From JBHELB01 sp041859045 (lineage in GTDB: Bacteria; Hydrogenedentota; Hydrogenedentia; Hydrogenedentales; SLHB01), in contig JBHELB010000072.1 in NCBI GenBank assembly GCA_041859045.1, forward strand, positions 1 to 60,270: a DNA stretch of 60,270 bases, in the 5' to 3' direction. Positions within the stretch are counted from its first letter, which is position 1, and every line of letters begins with the position of its first letter. Below, one piece after another: positions 26,939-35,347 of this stretch. Under the pieces are notes generated by a model that ran no database searches, was not told the DNA's origin, and saw nothing but the letters and a program-made list of their open reading frames with translations. A program made the translations under genes and the position numbers.

Positions 26939-27298
26939 TTATCTATGGCGTGGGCCGCGTCGCCGCGCGTGTGGCCGCTTGCGGTGCGACGGATTCCGGC
27001 GGGCATCGTTCTCCGCCGCGTGCGGCGCGGATTCCCATTCGACCGCCGTCGGCACTTCACGCGCAAGGCGATCCTCCGTTGAGTTATAGCTCTGACAGCG
27101 CGGGCATTGCGAAACGGGATCGCCGCTTTCGTCAAGGTACGAGAACCCGCAGAAAATGCAGCGCCAGTGGTATTGCTTCTCGAGAAACCGCTGGCCTCGC
27201 CAGACGGTCATCTCGGTATAGAGCCAGATGCCGAACATCATCGCGAGGAAAACGCCGACATACAATACGGCGGCGCGGGTGACTTCGAGTTCGATCAT
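26939..27298 (-). CDS. Small membrane-anchored zinc-ribbon protein
   Basis: A 119-residue protein with one N-terminal membrane helix (about 8-30) followed by a rubredoxin-like zinc ribbon with two Cys pairs (WRCIFCGFSYLDE and SQCPRC). The tail is strongly basic (repeated His/Arg). Its start overlaps the stop of the tonB-like gene (ATGA), and it ends two bases before glnE. The start at 27298 was chosen for that overlap and because upstream codons read as Arg-rich non-protein sequence. Function not known; it could be an accessory of the ExbBD/TonB complex. Confidence 0.75.
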   Translation of the reverse strand: MIELEVTRAAVLYVGVFLAMMFGIWLYTEMTVWRGQRFLEKQYHWRCIFCGFSYLDESGDPVSQCPRCQSYNSTEDRLAREVPTAVEWESAPHAAENDARRNPSHRKRPHARRRGPRHR

Positions 27299-28044
27299 GG
27301 TTCGGCGCGCTCCACGGCGATCACGAGCGTGGCCTGACGTTCGAGAGACGCGTCGCCTGTGTCCGGCGCGAACTGGAATCGGCGCAATGCGGATACCACG
27401 CGGCGCGTGATGCCGCGCTCGTCTTCGGGGGGAGCAAGAACATCCGTCACTTGGCCGCGCGCGTTGATACTGAAGGAAATAGACAATGGGAGCACGGGAT
27501 CCGCGAGGCGAATATCCCACAGAACGCCGATGGTAGGCTTAATCACCAGCTCGCGCGCCTCCGCGCCCTGGGGCCATTCGATGGACGCAGTGACGCCGGA
27601 ATCGACGCGCGCAACGGGGGTAACCGCGCGCGCCTGCGTTTCGAGGCCGACAAACGCGCCGATCTCGCCGATGCGTTCGCGCAATGCGCCGATTTCCTGT
27701 CCAAACCGCGCCCAGGAATCGGGCTCGCGGCGCGCTATCGGGGCGCGCGACTCAAGGTCCGCAAGACGACCCGCGTCGAGCGCGGGGTCGACTATGGGTA
27801 ACGATAGCGTGGGGAGGTCGATTGGGGGCAGGGCTTCCTCACTGGAGGCGGTAAGGGATCGGGCCAACGGCGGCAGAGACCATCCCTCTGCGCGCACGGG
27901 CTCCCCGGCGCTCACCAGTTCAACGCGGCTGAACTGCGCGGGAAAGCGCGGCACGTACACGACGATCGAAAACAACGTGACCATGGAAAGGTGCAGCGCG
28001 GTCGACACAACCAAGGCCACGCCGAATGGATTGAGACGCGTCAC
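27295..28044 (-). CDS. TonB-like energy-transducing protein
   Basis: A 249-residue protein with the plan of TonB: a short cytoplasmic start, one membrane helix (about 8-30, GVALVVSTALHLSMVTLF), a long periplasmic spacer and a C-terminal TonB-C-like fold (ISFSINARGQVTDVLAPPED then RRFQFAP). The spacer lacks the usual Pro-Lys/Pro-Glu repeats and instead holds a short helical segment (FGQEIGALRERIGEIGAF). It follows exbD by 27 bases. Together with ExbB/ExbD it should pass proton-motive energy to an outer-membrane partner, none of which is encoded nearby. Confidence 0.75.
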   Translation of the reverse strand: MTRLNPFGVALVVSTALHLSMVTLFSIVVYVPRFPAQFSRVELVSAGEPVRAEGWSLPPLARSLTASSEEALPPIDLPTLSLPIVDPALDAGRLADLESRAPIARREPDSWARFGQEIGALRERIGEIGAFVGLETQARAVTPVARVDSGVTASIEWPQGAEARELVIKPTIGVLWDIRLADPVLPLSISFSINARGQVTDVLAPPEDERGITRRVVSALRRFQFAPDTGDASLERQATLVIAVERAEP

Positions 28045-28071
28045 GTGGCTCGTCCTCCTCCCTCACGCCGC

Positions 28072-28503
28072 TCAGGGCGTGGCACGCGTGGCGATCTGGT
28101 AGCGCGAAACGCCCGCGGCGCGCGCGGCGCCAAGCACCTCGAGCAAGCGCGCGGATTCGACCCGTGCATCCGGACGAATCAGGACGAGCGTGTCGGGATG
28201 CGCGCGTTGCAGCTCCGCAAGTTTCTGACCTAGATCGTCGAGCGACGATACCGCCTCATTGTTGAGGTAGACATCGCCGCGGCCGTCGAATCCGCCCGGC
28301 GCGGGCAGCAACGACACAGACAACGTGCGTTGATCAAAGGTGTTTTCGCCCTGGGCCTGCGGCATTTCGATGTTGATGGCGTTCTGAACGGTGAATGTGG
28401 ACGACAACATGAAGAACAAAATGAGCAGAAACACGACGTCGATGAGCGCCGTGATTTCGAGGCGCGCCGCGATCGGATTTCGTGGACCGTTGCGGAATTT
28501 CAT
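28072..28503 (-). CDS. exbD: Biopolymer transport protein ExbD/TolR
   Basis: A 143-residue ExbD/TolR protein. The single membrane helix (ALIDVVFLLILFFMLSSTF) carries the essential Asp (D24 region), which takes part in proton flow. A periplasmic domain follows, with the family pattern VYLNNEAVS and VLIRPDARV. It sits 20 bases after exbB. It could serve TonB transport or Tol-like envelope constriction; the adjacent TonB-like gene favours the former. Confidence 0.9.
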   Translation of the reverse strand: MKFRNGPRNPIAARLEITALIDVVFLLILFFMLSSTFTVQNAINIEMPQAQGENTFDQRTLSVSLLPAPGGFDGRGDVYLNNEAVSSLDDLGQKLAELQRAHPDTLVLIRPDARVESARLLEVLGAARAAGVSRYQIATRATP

Positions 28504-28523
28504 GTCACCGCGTCCCCGCAGCG

Positions 28524-29156
28524 CTACAGTTCATGGTCGTCCCGTCCTCGCGTGATGAGATCGGCGATCTCGGAGGCGCTGGCCTCCATCTCAAGCACCA
28601 GGCTCGATACGCGGCTTACAAAATAGTTGTACATCACCAAGGTCGGGATCGCGACGGTCAATCCGGCGGCCGTTGTGATCAGTGCGTTGTTGATGCCTTC
28701 GGCCAAGTCCGCCGGACTCACCATGCCCTGCATCGTGGAGATGCGGTTAAACGCCTTGATCATGCCGGTGACCGTTCCCAAGAGGCCGAGCAGCGGCGCC
28801 ACCGTCGCGCAGGTAGCCAAGCCCGACAGGAGTCGCTCCAACTTGGGCACCTCGAGCCGCCCCGCGTCTTCCATTGCCTCCCGGATCGCGGCCTTGGCGC
28901 TTCCGTGTTTCTGCAGGCCCGCGCGCGCCACGCGCGCCAACGGCGTCGCGGCTTCGCCGCAGGTATCCGTCGCTTCCTGCACGCGTCCCTGGCGCAGAAA
29001 GTTGCGCATGGCATCCATGAACTCGCGGGTGTCCGCGCCCGCCTTGCGCAAGGCGAAGAAACGTTCGAGGGCGATCGCCACCGCGACCACCGAACACAGT
29101 AGAATCGGCCACATGAGCGGGCCGCCCTGCCAGATAATCTCCATCGACTGGAACAT
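28524..29156 (-). CDS. exbB: MotA/TolQ/ExbB proton channel protein
   Basis: A 210-residue three-helix protein of the MotA/TolQ/ExbB family. Helix one lies at about 12-32, and helices two and three surround the conserved segment ATVAPLLGLLGTVTGMIKAF and GINNALITTAAGLTVAIPTL. These residues build the proton channel with ExbD. It begins 39 bases after argB in the same direction with no terminator between, so it is probably read from the arg promoter. Confidence 0.92.
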   Translation of the reverse strand: MFQSMEIIWQGGPLMWPILLCSVVAVAIALERFFALRKAGADTREFMDAMRNFLRQGRVQEATDTCGEAATPLARVARAGLQKHGSAKAAIREAMEDAGRLEVPKLERLLSGLATCATVAPLLGLLGTVTGMIKAFNRISTMQGMVSPADLAEGINNALITTAAGLTVAIPTLVMYNYFVSRVSSLVLEMEASASEIADLITRGRDDHEL

Positions 29157-29195
29157 CGCACCGCCTTTCCGAGGCCTCCGCGCCGTGCGCGGGGG

Positions 29196-30071
29196 TTAGT
29201 GGCTGACGAGTGTGCCGAGACCGCGCACCGTGAAGATCTCGAGCAACAACGAATGCGGCACGCGCCCGTCGATAATATGCGTTTTCTTCACGCCGTAGTC
29301 GAGCGCCTTCAGACAGGCCTCCACCTTAGGAATCATCCCGCCTGAGATCACGCCCTCAGCGGTCAGGCGCTGAATCTCGCGATAATCGAGATGCGCTACG
29401 AGACTATTGGGATCCTTCGGATCGAGCAACAGACCGGGCGTATCCGTCAGGAAAACCAACTTCTCCGCGCTGATCGCCGCCGCGATCTCACCGGCTGCGG
29501 TATCGGCGTTGATGTTCCATGTGTTGCCTTTTTCGTCGGTGGCCAACGGGGCAATGACGGGGATCAGTCCCGCGGCGGTCAGAACGTTGATGATCTTGTA
29601 ATGGACGCCCGTCACCTCGCCGACGAAGCCGATATCGACGCCATCTTCGGTTTCCATGCGCTTGGCATGAAGCAGGTTGCCGTCTTTTCCCGAAAGGCCG
29701 ACGGCGTCGCCGCCTGCCAGGTTTAGCAGCGTGACGATCTCCTTGTTGATCGTTCCGCACAGCACCATCTCGACGACCTCGATCGTTTCTGCGTCGGTGA
29801 TGCGTAGGCCGTTGTGGAATTTCGCCTCGACGCCGAGCTGCTTGAGCCGTCGGTTGATGGCCGGGCCGCCGCCATGCACGACGACGGGATTCATGCCGAC
29901 GTATTTCATCAGCGTGATGTCCTCGGCCGTGCTCTGGCGCAACACGGGGTTTTCCATGGCCGCGCCGCCGTACTTGATCACGACGGTCTTGCCCTCGAAC
30001 TCCCGAATATAGGGCAACGCTTCGATCAGCGTGGCCGCCTTGTGAATGTATTCCTGCATTTGCTTCATCAT
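29196..30071 (-). CDS. argB: Acetylglutamate kinase
   Basis: ArgB, 291 residues, phosphorylates N-acetylglutamate in the second step of arginine synthesis. Family motifs are complete: VVIKYGGAAMEN at the N-terminus, VVVHGGGPAINRRL for substrate binding, NINADTAAGEIA, and FLTDTPGLL near the nucleotide site. The N-terminal helix before the kinase fold is of the kind present in arginine-sensitive hexameric enzymes (here MQEYIHKAATLIEALPYI), so feedback inhibition by arginine is plausible. The gene overlaps argJ by four bases. Confidence 0.97.
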   Translation of the reverse strand: MMKQMQEYIHKAATLIEALPYIREFEGKTVVIKYGGAAMENPVLRQSTAEDITLMKYVGMNPVVVHGGGPAINRRLKQLGVEAKFHNGLRITDAETIEVVEMVLCGTINKEIVTLLNLAGGDAVGLSGKDGNLLHAKRMETEDGVDIGFVGEVTGVHYKIINVLTAAGLIPVIAPLATDEKGNTWNINADTAAGEIAAAISAEKLVFLTDTPGLLLDPKDPNSLVAHLDYREIQRLTAEGVISGGMIPKVEACLKALDYGVKKTHIIDGRVPHSLLLEIFTVRGLGTLVSH

Positions 30072-31270
30072 GTCCGGTAATCCGCGTTAATGGTGACGTA
30101 ATCGTGACTAAGATCGCTGGTCCAAAACTCGGCCTGGCCCGGGCCATCGCCGAGGTTCACGCGCACTCTGAACTCCGCGCGCTTCATATACGCGGCCGCG
30201 TCGGCTTCGGCGTACTCCGCAGCCTGGCCCTCATGCATGAGTTCGAGATCCTCGAGCCACACCGATAGGTGCGCCGGATCAAACTTCACGCCCGCATAGC
30301 CTGCCGCGCACGCGATTCGACCCCAATTCGGGTCCTGCCCGAAGAACGCGGTCTTACACAGCATCGAGTGCGCGATGGCGCGGGCAACCGTCTTCGCGTC
30401 GGCGTCTGTCGCGGCGCCGGTCACGGTAATCTCGACAAATTTGGTCGCACCCTCTCCGTCCTTCACCAGTTCACGCGCCAATACCACGCACAGTTCGGTC
30501 AAGGCGTCTTCAAACGTCTTTTCATCCGGACTGCCCGGTGCGATGCGCTGGCCAGATTTGCCGTTGGCCAACACGATCACGACGTCGCTGGTGCTCATAT
30601 CATTGTCGACGCAAATGCGGTTGAACGAGGCGTCCGCCGCGCGCCGCAGCATCGGCTTCAGATGTGCCGCATCGATGGCGACATCCGTCGTCACGATCGC
30701 GATCATTGTAGCCATATTCGGCGCGATCATGCCCGAGCCCTTTGCGATGGCCCCGATACGCGCGGTTCCGCCCGACAGCGTGATCTCGAATGCGCGTTCC
30801 TTGGGCACGGTGTCGGTGGTCATGATCGCCAGCGCCGCGTCGTGCCCGCCCTCAGGCGACAGCTTCTCCAAACACCCCGACACGCCGTTGGTGATGCGGT
30901 CCATTGGCAACGGCACGCCAATTACGCCGGTGCTTGCGACGCAAATTTCTTCTGCAGCCGCCCCCAGACCATCGGCGAGCAACTTCGCCGTCGCGCGCAC
31001 ATCGGCGCGGCCGCGCTCCCCCGTGGCGGCGTTGGCGTTGCCGCTGTTCACGAACATCGCGCGCGCTGTTCCACGGGCGCAAACATCCGCGTTCCACTCG
31101 ATGCACGGCGCGCGCATCACGTTCGTCGTAAACACGCCCGCCGCGGTCGCGGGCACATCGCTCACCACCAGCGCGCAGTCGAGTTTCGTGCTCTTGGGTT
31201 TGATCCCCGCTGCCACTGCCGCCGCGCGGAAACCTGCGGGTGCGGTTACGCCGCCGTCAATCGGATTCAT
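30068..31270 (-). CDS. argJ: Glutamate N-acetyltransferase (ornithine acetyltransferase)
   Basis: ArgJ, 400 residues, transfers the acetyl group from N-acetylornithine to glutamate, giving the cyclic arginine pathway. The self-cleavage site is seen in KGSGMIAPNMATM, where Thr188 becomes the nucleophile of the beta chain after autoproteolysis. The oxyanion-hole segment VASTGVIGVPLP is also present. Whether it is also able to use acetyl-CoA (bifunctional) cannot be read; no argA is in the window. It overlaps both argC and argB by four bases. Confidence 0.97.
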   Translation of the reverse strand: MNPIDGGVTAPAGFRAAAVAAGIKPKSTKLDCALVVSDVPATAAGVFTTNVMRAPCIEWNADVCARGTARAMFVNSGNANAATGERGRADVRATAKLLADGLGAAAEEICVASTGVIGVPLPMDRITNGVSGCLEKLSPEGGHDAALAIMTTDTVPKERAFEITLSGGTARIGAIAKGSGMIAPNMATMIAIVTTDVAIDAAHLKPMLRRAADASFNRICVDNDMSTSDVVIVLANGKSGQRIAPGSPDEKTFEDALTELCVVLARELVKDGEGATKFVEITVTGAATDADAKTVARAIAHSMLCKTAFFGQDPNWGRIACAAGYAGVKFDPAHLSVWLEDLELMHEGQAAEYAEADAAAYMKRAEFRVRVNLGDGPGQAEFWTSDLSHDYVTINADYRT

Positions 31271-32280
31271 GGCGTCATCCCTCCCACCATCAGCCCCTGA
31301 GTCTCCTCAAAGCCGAACATGAGGTTCATACACTGGACCGCCAAGCCTGCGGTGCCGCCCACGAGATTGTCGATCGCGCTGACGATCATGAGATTGCCCG
31401 TACGCGCGTCTTGGACCCAGCCGATATCGCAGAAGTTCGAGCCGCGCACATTCTTCACCTCGGGGATCACTCCCTCGCCCAGCACGCGAACAAACGGCTC
31501 GTCGGCGTAGGCCTCGTACGCGGCCTTGGGATCGACGGTGCCCTCGGCGCGGAAGGTGATCGTCGTCAAAATCCCGCGCGACAGCGGCGCAACGTGCGGC
31601 GTAAATTGCACCATCGCCTTGAACTCGAGTTCCTGCTCGATCTCCGGCACGTGCTGGTGCATGCCGAGCTTGTATGCGCGCAAGTTCTCGTTCATTTCAG
31701 GGAAGTGATACGCCTCGTTGAGCGAACGCCCCGCGCCGGAAATGCCGCTGATCGAATCGATCACCACAGGTACGGCCGGTTTCGCCTTGGCCAACAACGG
31801 CCGCAACGGCAAAATCGCACTCACGGGATAGCACCCCGGCACGGCCACAAGATTGGCGTCGGGCAGCAACGCGCGATAATACGGGGGCAAGCCGTAGACC
31901 GCCTCCGGCAACAGCGCCGCCGCCGTGTGGTCGGACTTGTAGTACTTCTTCCATGCAGCGGGATCTTTGAGACGGAAATCCGCGCCGATATCGATCACCC
32001 GTGCACCCGCCGCGCGCAACGCCGCGCCGACCGCCATCGAGTGTCCGCTGGGCACGCCGAGAAACACCACGTCGCAACGCTTCGCGAGCGACTCCGCATC
32101 GAACGCCTCGAAACTGAGGTCGATGGTCTTGCGAAATTGGGGAAGCACCGCATCCACGCGCTCGCCCGGGGCGCTCGTGGACGCGACGGCCACCAATTCC
32201 GCCCCGCCGTGCGTCGCCAACAACCGCAACACTTCGCGCCCGCCGTAACCGGTCGCGCCGACTATTCCTACACGAATCAT
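31267..32280 (-). CDS. argC: N-acetyl-gamma-glutamyl-phosphate reductase
   Basis: ArgC, 337 residues, NADPH-dependent reduction of N-acetylglutamyl phosphate. The N-terminal Rossmann motif is VGIVGATGYGG, and the catalytic Cys lies in AVPGCYPV. The ATG at 32280 gives the standard ArgC start; a longer frame up to 32394 is possible because the mapped promoter would place its ATG only about eight bases from the transcript start, but the added residues do not look like protein. It leads the operon argC-argJ-argB-exbB-exbD-tonB-zinc ribbon-glnE. Confidence 0.96.
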   Translation of the reverse strand: MIRVGIVGATGYGGREVLRLLATHGGAELVAVASTSAPGERVDAVLPQFRKTIDLSFEAFDAESLAKRCDVVFLGVPSGHSMAVGAALRAAGARVIDIGADFRLKDPAAWKKYYKSDHTAAALLPEAVYGLPPYYRALLPDANLVAVPGCYPVSAILPLRPLLAKAKPAVPVVIDSISGISGAGRSLNEAYHFPEMNENLRAYKLGMHQHVPEIEQELEFKAMVQFTPHVAPLSRGILTTITFRAEGTVDPKAAYEAYADEPFVRVLGEGVIPEVKNVRGSNFCDIGWVQDARTGNLMIVSAIDNLVGGTAGLAVQCMNLMFGFEETQGLMVGGMTP

Positions 32281-32600
32281 GACCGCCTCGCTTTCCTGCA
32301 TAGAGAAAGCATAAAGGCGAGGCCCCGTCCGAGCCCCGGTTCCGTCACCGCCCGGAAAAAGCTTCGCCCCTGTTCCTCGATACTCTCCTCCCATTAAGGA
32401 GGCACGGCATTATACCGGCGGCGGATCGCGTCAATCAAATGCTAGATCGTCGCTTTTCGGGTTTTTTTCGGATTCAAACCCCAAAAACTTGCGCGGAACG
32501 CCGAAAACGCGCATGCTATGGGCCGTCTCAGGGCAATCTCGGGTGAATCGGGCTTAATTCAACGAAAGGACGCCTGAACGGCGGTCCAGTGCGGGGGCGT
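32281..32600. other. Divergent intergenic region, arginine operon / BMC operon
   Basis: It holds the argC promoter (below). The argC leader can fold: CCTCGC-CTTT and AAAGCGAGG (minus strand, about 32283-32322) pair and would cover the argC ribosome site. For the rightward BMC operon only a weak candidate was seen (TGCTATGGG near 32514, no good -35). Confidence 0.5.
32409..32438 (-). promoter_or_regulatory. Sigma-70 type promoter of the arginine operon
   Basis: On the minus strand TTGATT (32438-32433) and TATAAT (32414-32409) are 18 bases apart. A consensus -10 makes this a likely strong promoter, with about 120 bases of leader before the chosen argC start. Confidence 0.75.
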
Positions 32601-33224
32601 ATGGCGGAACTTCGCAGTTATATCATTCTCGACAGCTTGCAGTCGCAATTGGCCTCTTTCATGGCCTCGACGGTGCAGGGCTATATGCCCGTGGCGGGCA
32701 TGGCCTCGTTGTTCATCGAGGTCGCGCCGGGCATGGAAATCGTCCGGCTGCTCGACATCGCCGTGAAGGCCACCGATGTGCGTCCGGCGATCCAGGTCGT
32801 CGAGCGCAGCTTCGGCACGCTCGAGGTCCACGCCGAGGATCAGGGCAGTGTGCGCCAGGCCGGACAGGCCGTGCTCGACGCGATGGGGCTCAAGGACAGC
32901 GATCGTCTGAAGCCAAAACTCGCGTCGTCGACGGTTATCCGTAAGGTGGACCCGTACCACGCGTCGCTGATTAACAAGAGCCGCAGCGGCTCGATGCTCT
33001 TGGGCGGACAGACGCTGTTTATCCTCGAAACGCAGCCTGCGCTGTACGCGATTCTGGCCGCAAACGAAGCGGAGAAGGCGAGCCGGGTGACGTTGGTGGA
33101 CATTCGTCCGTTCGGTCAGTACGGGCGGTTGTATCTGGCGGGCGAAGAGGCGGACGTCGTCGTGGGCAGCGAAGCGGCGATCAAGGCGCTCGAGGGGCTT
33201 TCGGGCCGCGAAGGCAGGAACTAA
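32601..33224 (+). CDS. Microcompartment shell protein, tandem BMC domains (BMC-T), permuted type
   Basis: A 207-residue shell protein expected to form pseudohexameric trimers. Two BMC folds can be traced: one around 35-95 (ASLFIEVAPGMEIVRLLDIA, then IQVVERSFGTLEVH) and one around 130-200 (TLFILETQPALYAILAANEA, then LVDIRPFGQYGRLYLAGEEA). The N-terminal segment RSYIILDSLQSQLASF precedes the first fold in a way that suggests circular permutation, as in EutL/PduB. Trimers of this kind often carry larger gated pores for cofactors or bulky metabolites. ATG at 32601 was taken; a GTG at 32589 is an alternative. It is the first gene of the BMC operon. Confidence 0.75.
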   Translation: MAELRSYIILDSLQSQLASFMASTVQGYMPVAGMASLFIEVAPGMEIVRLLDIAVKATDVRPAIQVVERSFGTLEVHAEDQGSVRQAGQAVLDAMGLKDSDRLKPKLASSTVIRKVDPYHASLINKSRSGSMLLGGQTLFILETQPALYAILAANEAEKASRVTLVDIRPFGQYGRLYLAGEEADVVVGSEAAIKALEGLSGREGRN

Positions 33225-33269
33225 GGAACTACGGGCCGGAAGGCCTTTGCAACGAAGGAGAACTGAGTC

Positions 33270-33575
33270 ATGGCAGACGCACTGGGCATGGTGGAGACGC
33301 GCGGATTCGCGGCGATGGTCGAGGCGGCCGATGCAATGGTTAAGGCGGCCAAGGTCGAACTGGTCGGCTATGAAAAGATCGGCGGCGGGTACGTCACGGC
33401 GATCGTTCGCGGCGACGTGGCGGCGGTGAAGGCCGCGTGTGAAGCCGGTGAACGCGGCGCGCGCGCGGTCGGCGAGGTCGTGTCCATTCATATCATTCCG
33501 CGCCCGCACGCGAACGTCGATCTCGCGCTGCCGCTGGGCCGCACGAAGGAAGCCGCGCAGGAAAGCAAGAAATAA
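33270..33575 (+). CDS. Microcompartment hexameric shell protein (BMC-H)
   Basis: A 101-residue canonical BMC-H protein, the main tile of the shell. The typical order is present: ALGMVETRGFAAMVEAADAM, VELVGYEKIGGGYVTAIVRG, VKAACEAG and the closing HIIPRPH. The pore loop around KIGGG sets the size and charge of the hexamer pore. A short polar tail (GRTKEAAQESKK) follows the fold. Strong ribosome site AAGGAGAA. Only one BMC-H gene is present, so this protein probably covers most facets. Confidence 0.96.
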   Translation: MADALGMVETRGFAAMVEAADAMVKAAKVELVGYEKIGGGYVTAIVRGDVAAVKAACEAGERGARAVGEVVSIHIIPRPHANVDLALPLGRTKEAAQESKK

Positions 33576-33651
33576 CGTCGCGTTGCGCACTGGAACCCCG
33601 GTCAGCGGGCGCAGACCGCGCCGCGTCTGAGCGGGAAGGGAGCATCTATCC

Positions 33652-33948
33652 ATGCAGATAGGTCGAGTGGCCGGTACGGTCGTGGCCACGGCCAAAGAGC
33701 CGTTGCTCGAGGGCCGCAAATTTCTTGTTGTGCGCATGCTGGACCTCAATGCGAAGGAAACCGGGAGCTACGTCGTGGCCATCGATGCCGTCAACGCCGG
33801 CGTGGGCGACGTGGTGCTGGTGGCGTCGGGCAGCAGCGCGCGGTTAACCGCCGCCACGAAGGATCGGCCCGCCGACGCGGTCGTTATGGCCATCGTCGAT
33901 TCGTGGGATATCGGCGGGGATCTCCGCTACCGGAAGGGTGATGACTGA
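33652..33948 (+). CDS. Microcompartment pentameric vertex protein (BMC-P, EutN/CcmL family), copy 1
   Basis: A 98-residue EutN/CcmL/PduN-type protein that caps the shell vertices as a pentamer. The N-terminal GRVAGTVVATAKEPLLEGRK and the core GVGDVVLVASGSSARLT followed by AIVDSWDI are diagnostic. Its last base is shared with the start of the aldehyde dehydrogenase gene (TGATG). Two more BMC-P genes lie downstream; three copies are also usual in PVM-type microcompartment loci. Confidence 0.95.
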   Translation: MQIGRVAGTVVATAKEPLLEGRKFLVVRMLDLNAKETGSYVVAIDAVNAGVGDVVLVASGSSARLTAATKDRPADAVVMAIVDSWDIGGDLRYRKGDD

Positions 33949-35336
33949 TGAAACCGGACAGAACCCAGATCGAAGCGGTGGTGCGGCAGGTCATGGAGCG
34001 CATGGACGCCCCCGCCGCCCCGCAGATGAACCCTAATGTGGACACCGCGGTATCGAAAGCGCGCCGCGCGTTCGAAGCGTTCTGCGGGCTGTCGTTGAAC
34101 ACCCGCTACGAGATCGTCGCGGCGATGCGCGAGGCGGCCAAGAAGCATGTGCAGGAACTGTCCGAACAGGCCGTGGCCGAGACCGGCCTGGGGCGCGCCG
34201 AGGACAAGGTTAAGAAGAACCTGCTCGTGACAATCAAGACGCCCGGACCGGAAATTCTCGAGCCGAAGGCTCGCAGCGGCGACCACGGCTTGGTTCTGAT
34301 GGAACGCGCGCCGTACGGGGTTATTGGCGCGATCGCGCCGACGACGAACCCCACCGAAACGATTATCTGCAACGCCATCGGCATGATCAGCGCGGGCAAC
34401 GCGGTGGCGTTCAACGCGCACCCCAGCGCCAAGCGCGTCTCGGCGCGCTGCGTCGAAATTCTCAATGACGCCATCGTCTCCGCGGGGGGGCCGGCGAACC
34501 TGATCACCTGCGTCGCGGATCCGACCATCCAGACCGCGCAAGCCCTCATGCGCCATCCGGGCGTGGCGCTGCTCGTGGTAACCGGCGGCCCCGGCGTCGT
34601 GCGCGAGGCGATGCTCTCGGGCAAAAAGGTAATCGCCGCGGGCCCGGGAAATCCGCCCGCGGTCGTCGATGAAACCGCCGACATCGCCCACGCCGCGAAG
34701 AGCATCGTATCGGGCGCGTCGCTGGACAACAACATCGTGTGCATTGCCGAGAAGGAGACAGTCGTCGTCCACCGCGTCGCCGACGAACTCAAGCGCGCGA
34801 TGGTCACCGAGGGCTGCATCGAGTTGACCGGTCAGGACATCGACCGCCTCATGGGCGTGATCTTCGAATCCGTGAAAGGCCGCAAAGGCGTCGTGAGCAA
34901 GAACTGCGTCGGCAAGAGCCCCTGCGTGATGCTCAAGGAGATCGGCATCAAGGCCGGTCCTGAAACACGCCTGGTGCTGGTCGAGGTGGACCGCGATCAT
35001 CCTTTGCCCTGGACCGAACAGTTGATGCCGGTGATGCCGATCGTGCGCGTAAACGACGTCGACGAGGCCATCGATCTCGCGCTGCAGTACGAGGGCGGCT
35101 GCCGACACACGGCCACCATGCACAGCCGCAACATCGAGAAGCTCAGCAAGATGGCGCGCCTGGTGAACGCCTCGATCTTTGTAAAGAACGGCCCGTCCTA
35201 CGCGGGTCTGGGCATGGGCGGCGAGGGCTACACCTCGTTCACCATCGCCAGCCCCACCGGCGAAGGCCTCACCACGGCGATCAACTTCAGCCGGGAACGG
35301 CGCTGCACCCTGGTGGACTCGTTCCGGATCGTGTGA
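33948..35336 (+). CDS. Microcompartment CoA-acylating-type aldehyde dehydrogenase (EutE/PduP-like)
   Basis: The signature enzyme of the compartment, 462 residues, expected to turn an aldehyde plus CoA and NAD+ into an acyl-CoA. Catalytic Cys265 lies in DNNIVCIAEKE; other family segments are GAIAPTTNPTET and VVTGGPGVVREAM. Residues 5-19 (RTQIEAVVRQVMERM) form an amphipathic helix, followed by a Pro/Ala linker, the form of an encapsulation peptide that docks enzymes to the shell. No alpha/phosphate-forming partner lies nearby. The EutE/PduP class is clear; the actual aldehyde (lactaldehyde or acetaldehyde/glycolaldehyde) depends on the aldolase substrate. Confidence 0.95.
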   Translation: MKPDRTQIEAVVRQVMERMDAPAAPQMNPNVDTAVSKARRAFEAFCGLSLNTRYEIVAAMREAAKKHVQELSEQAVAETGLGRAEDKVKKNLLVTIKTPGPEILEPKARSGDHGLVLMERAPYGVIGAIAPTTNPTETIICNAIGMISAGNAVAFNAHPSAKRVSARCVEILNDAIVSAGGPANLITCVADPTIQTAQALMRHPGVALLVVTGGPGVVREAMLSGKKVIAAGPGNPPAVVDETADIAHAAKSIVSGASLDNNIVCIAEKETVVVHRVADELKRAMVTEGCIELTGQDIDRLMGVIFESVKGRKGVVSKNCVGKSPCVMLKEIGIKAGPETRLVLVEVDRDHPLPWTEQLMPVMPIVRVNDVDEAIDLALQYEGGCRHTATMHSRNIEKLSKMARLVNASIFVKNGPSYAGLGMGGEGYTSFTIASPTGEGLTTAINFSRERRCTLVDSFRIV

Positions 35337-35347
35337 GGACCTGTGTC

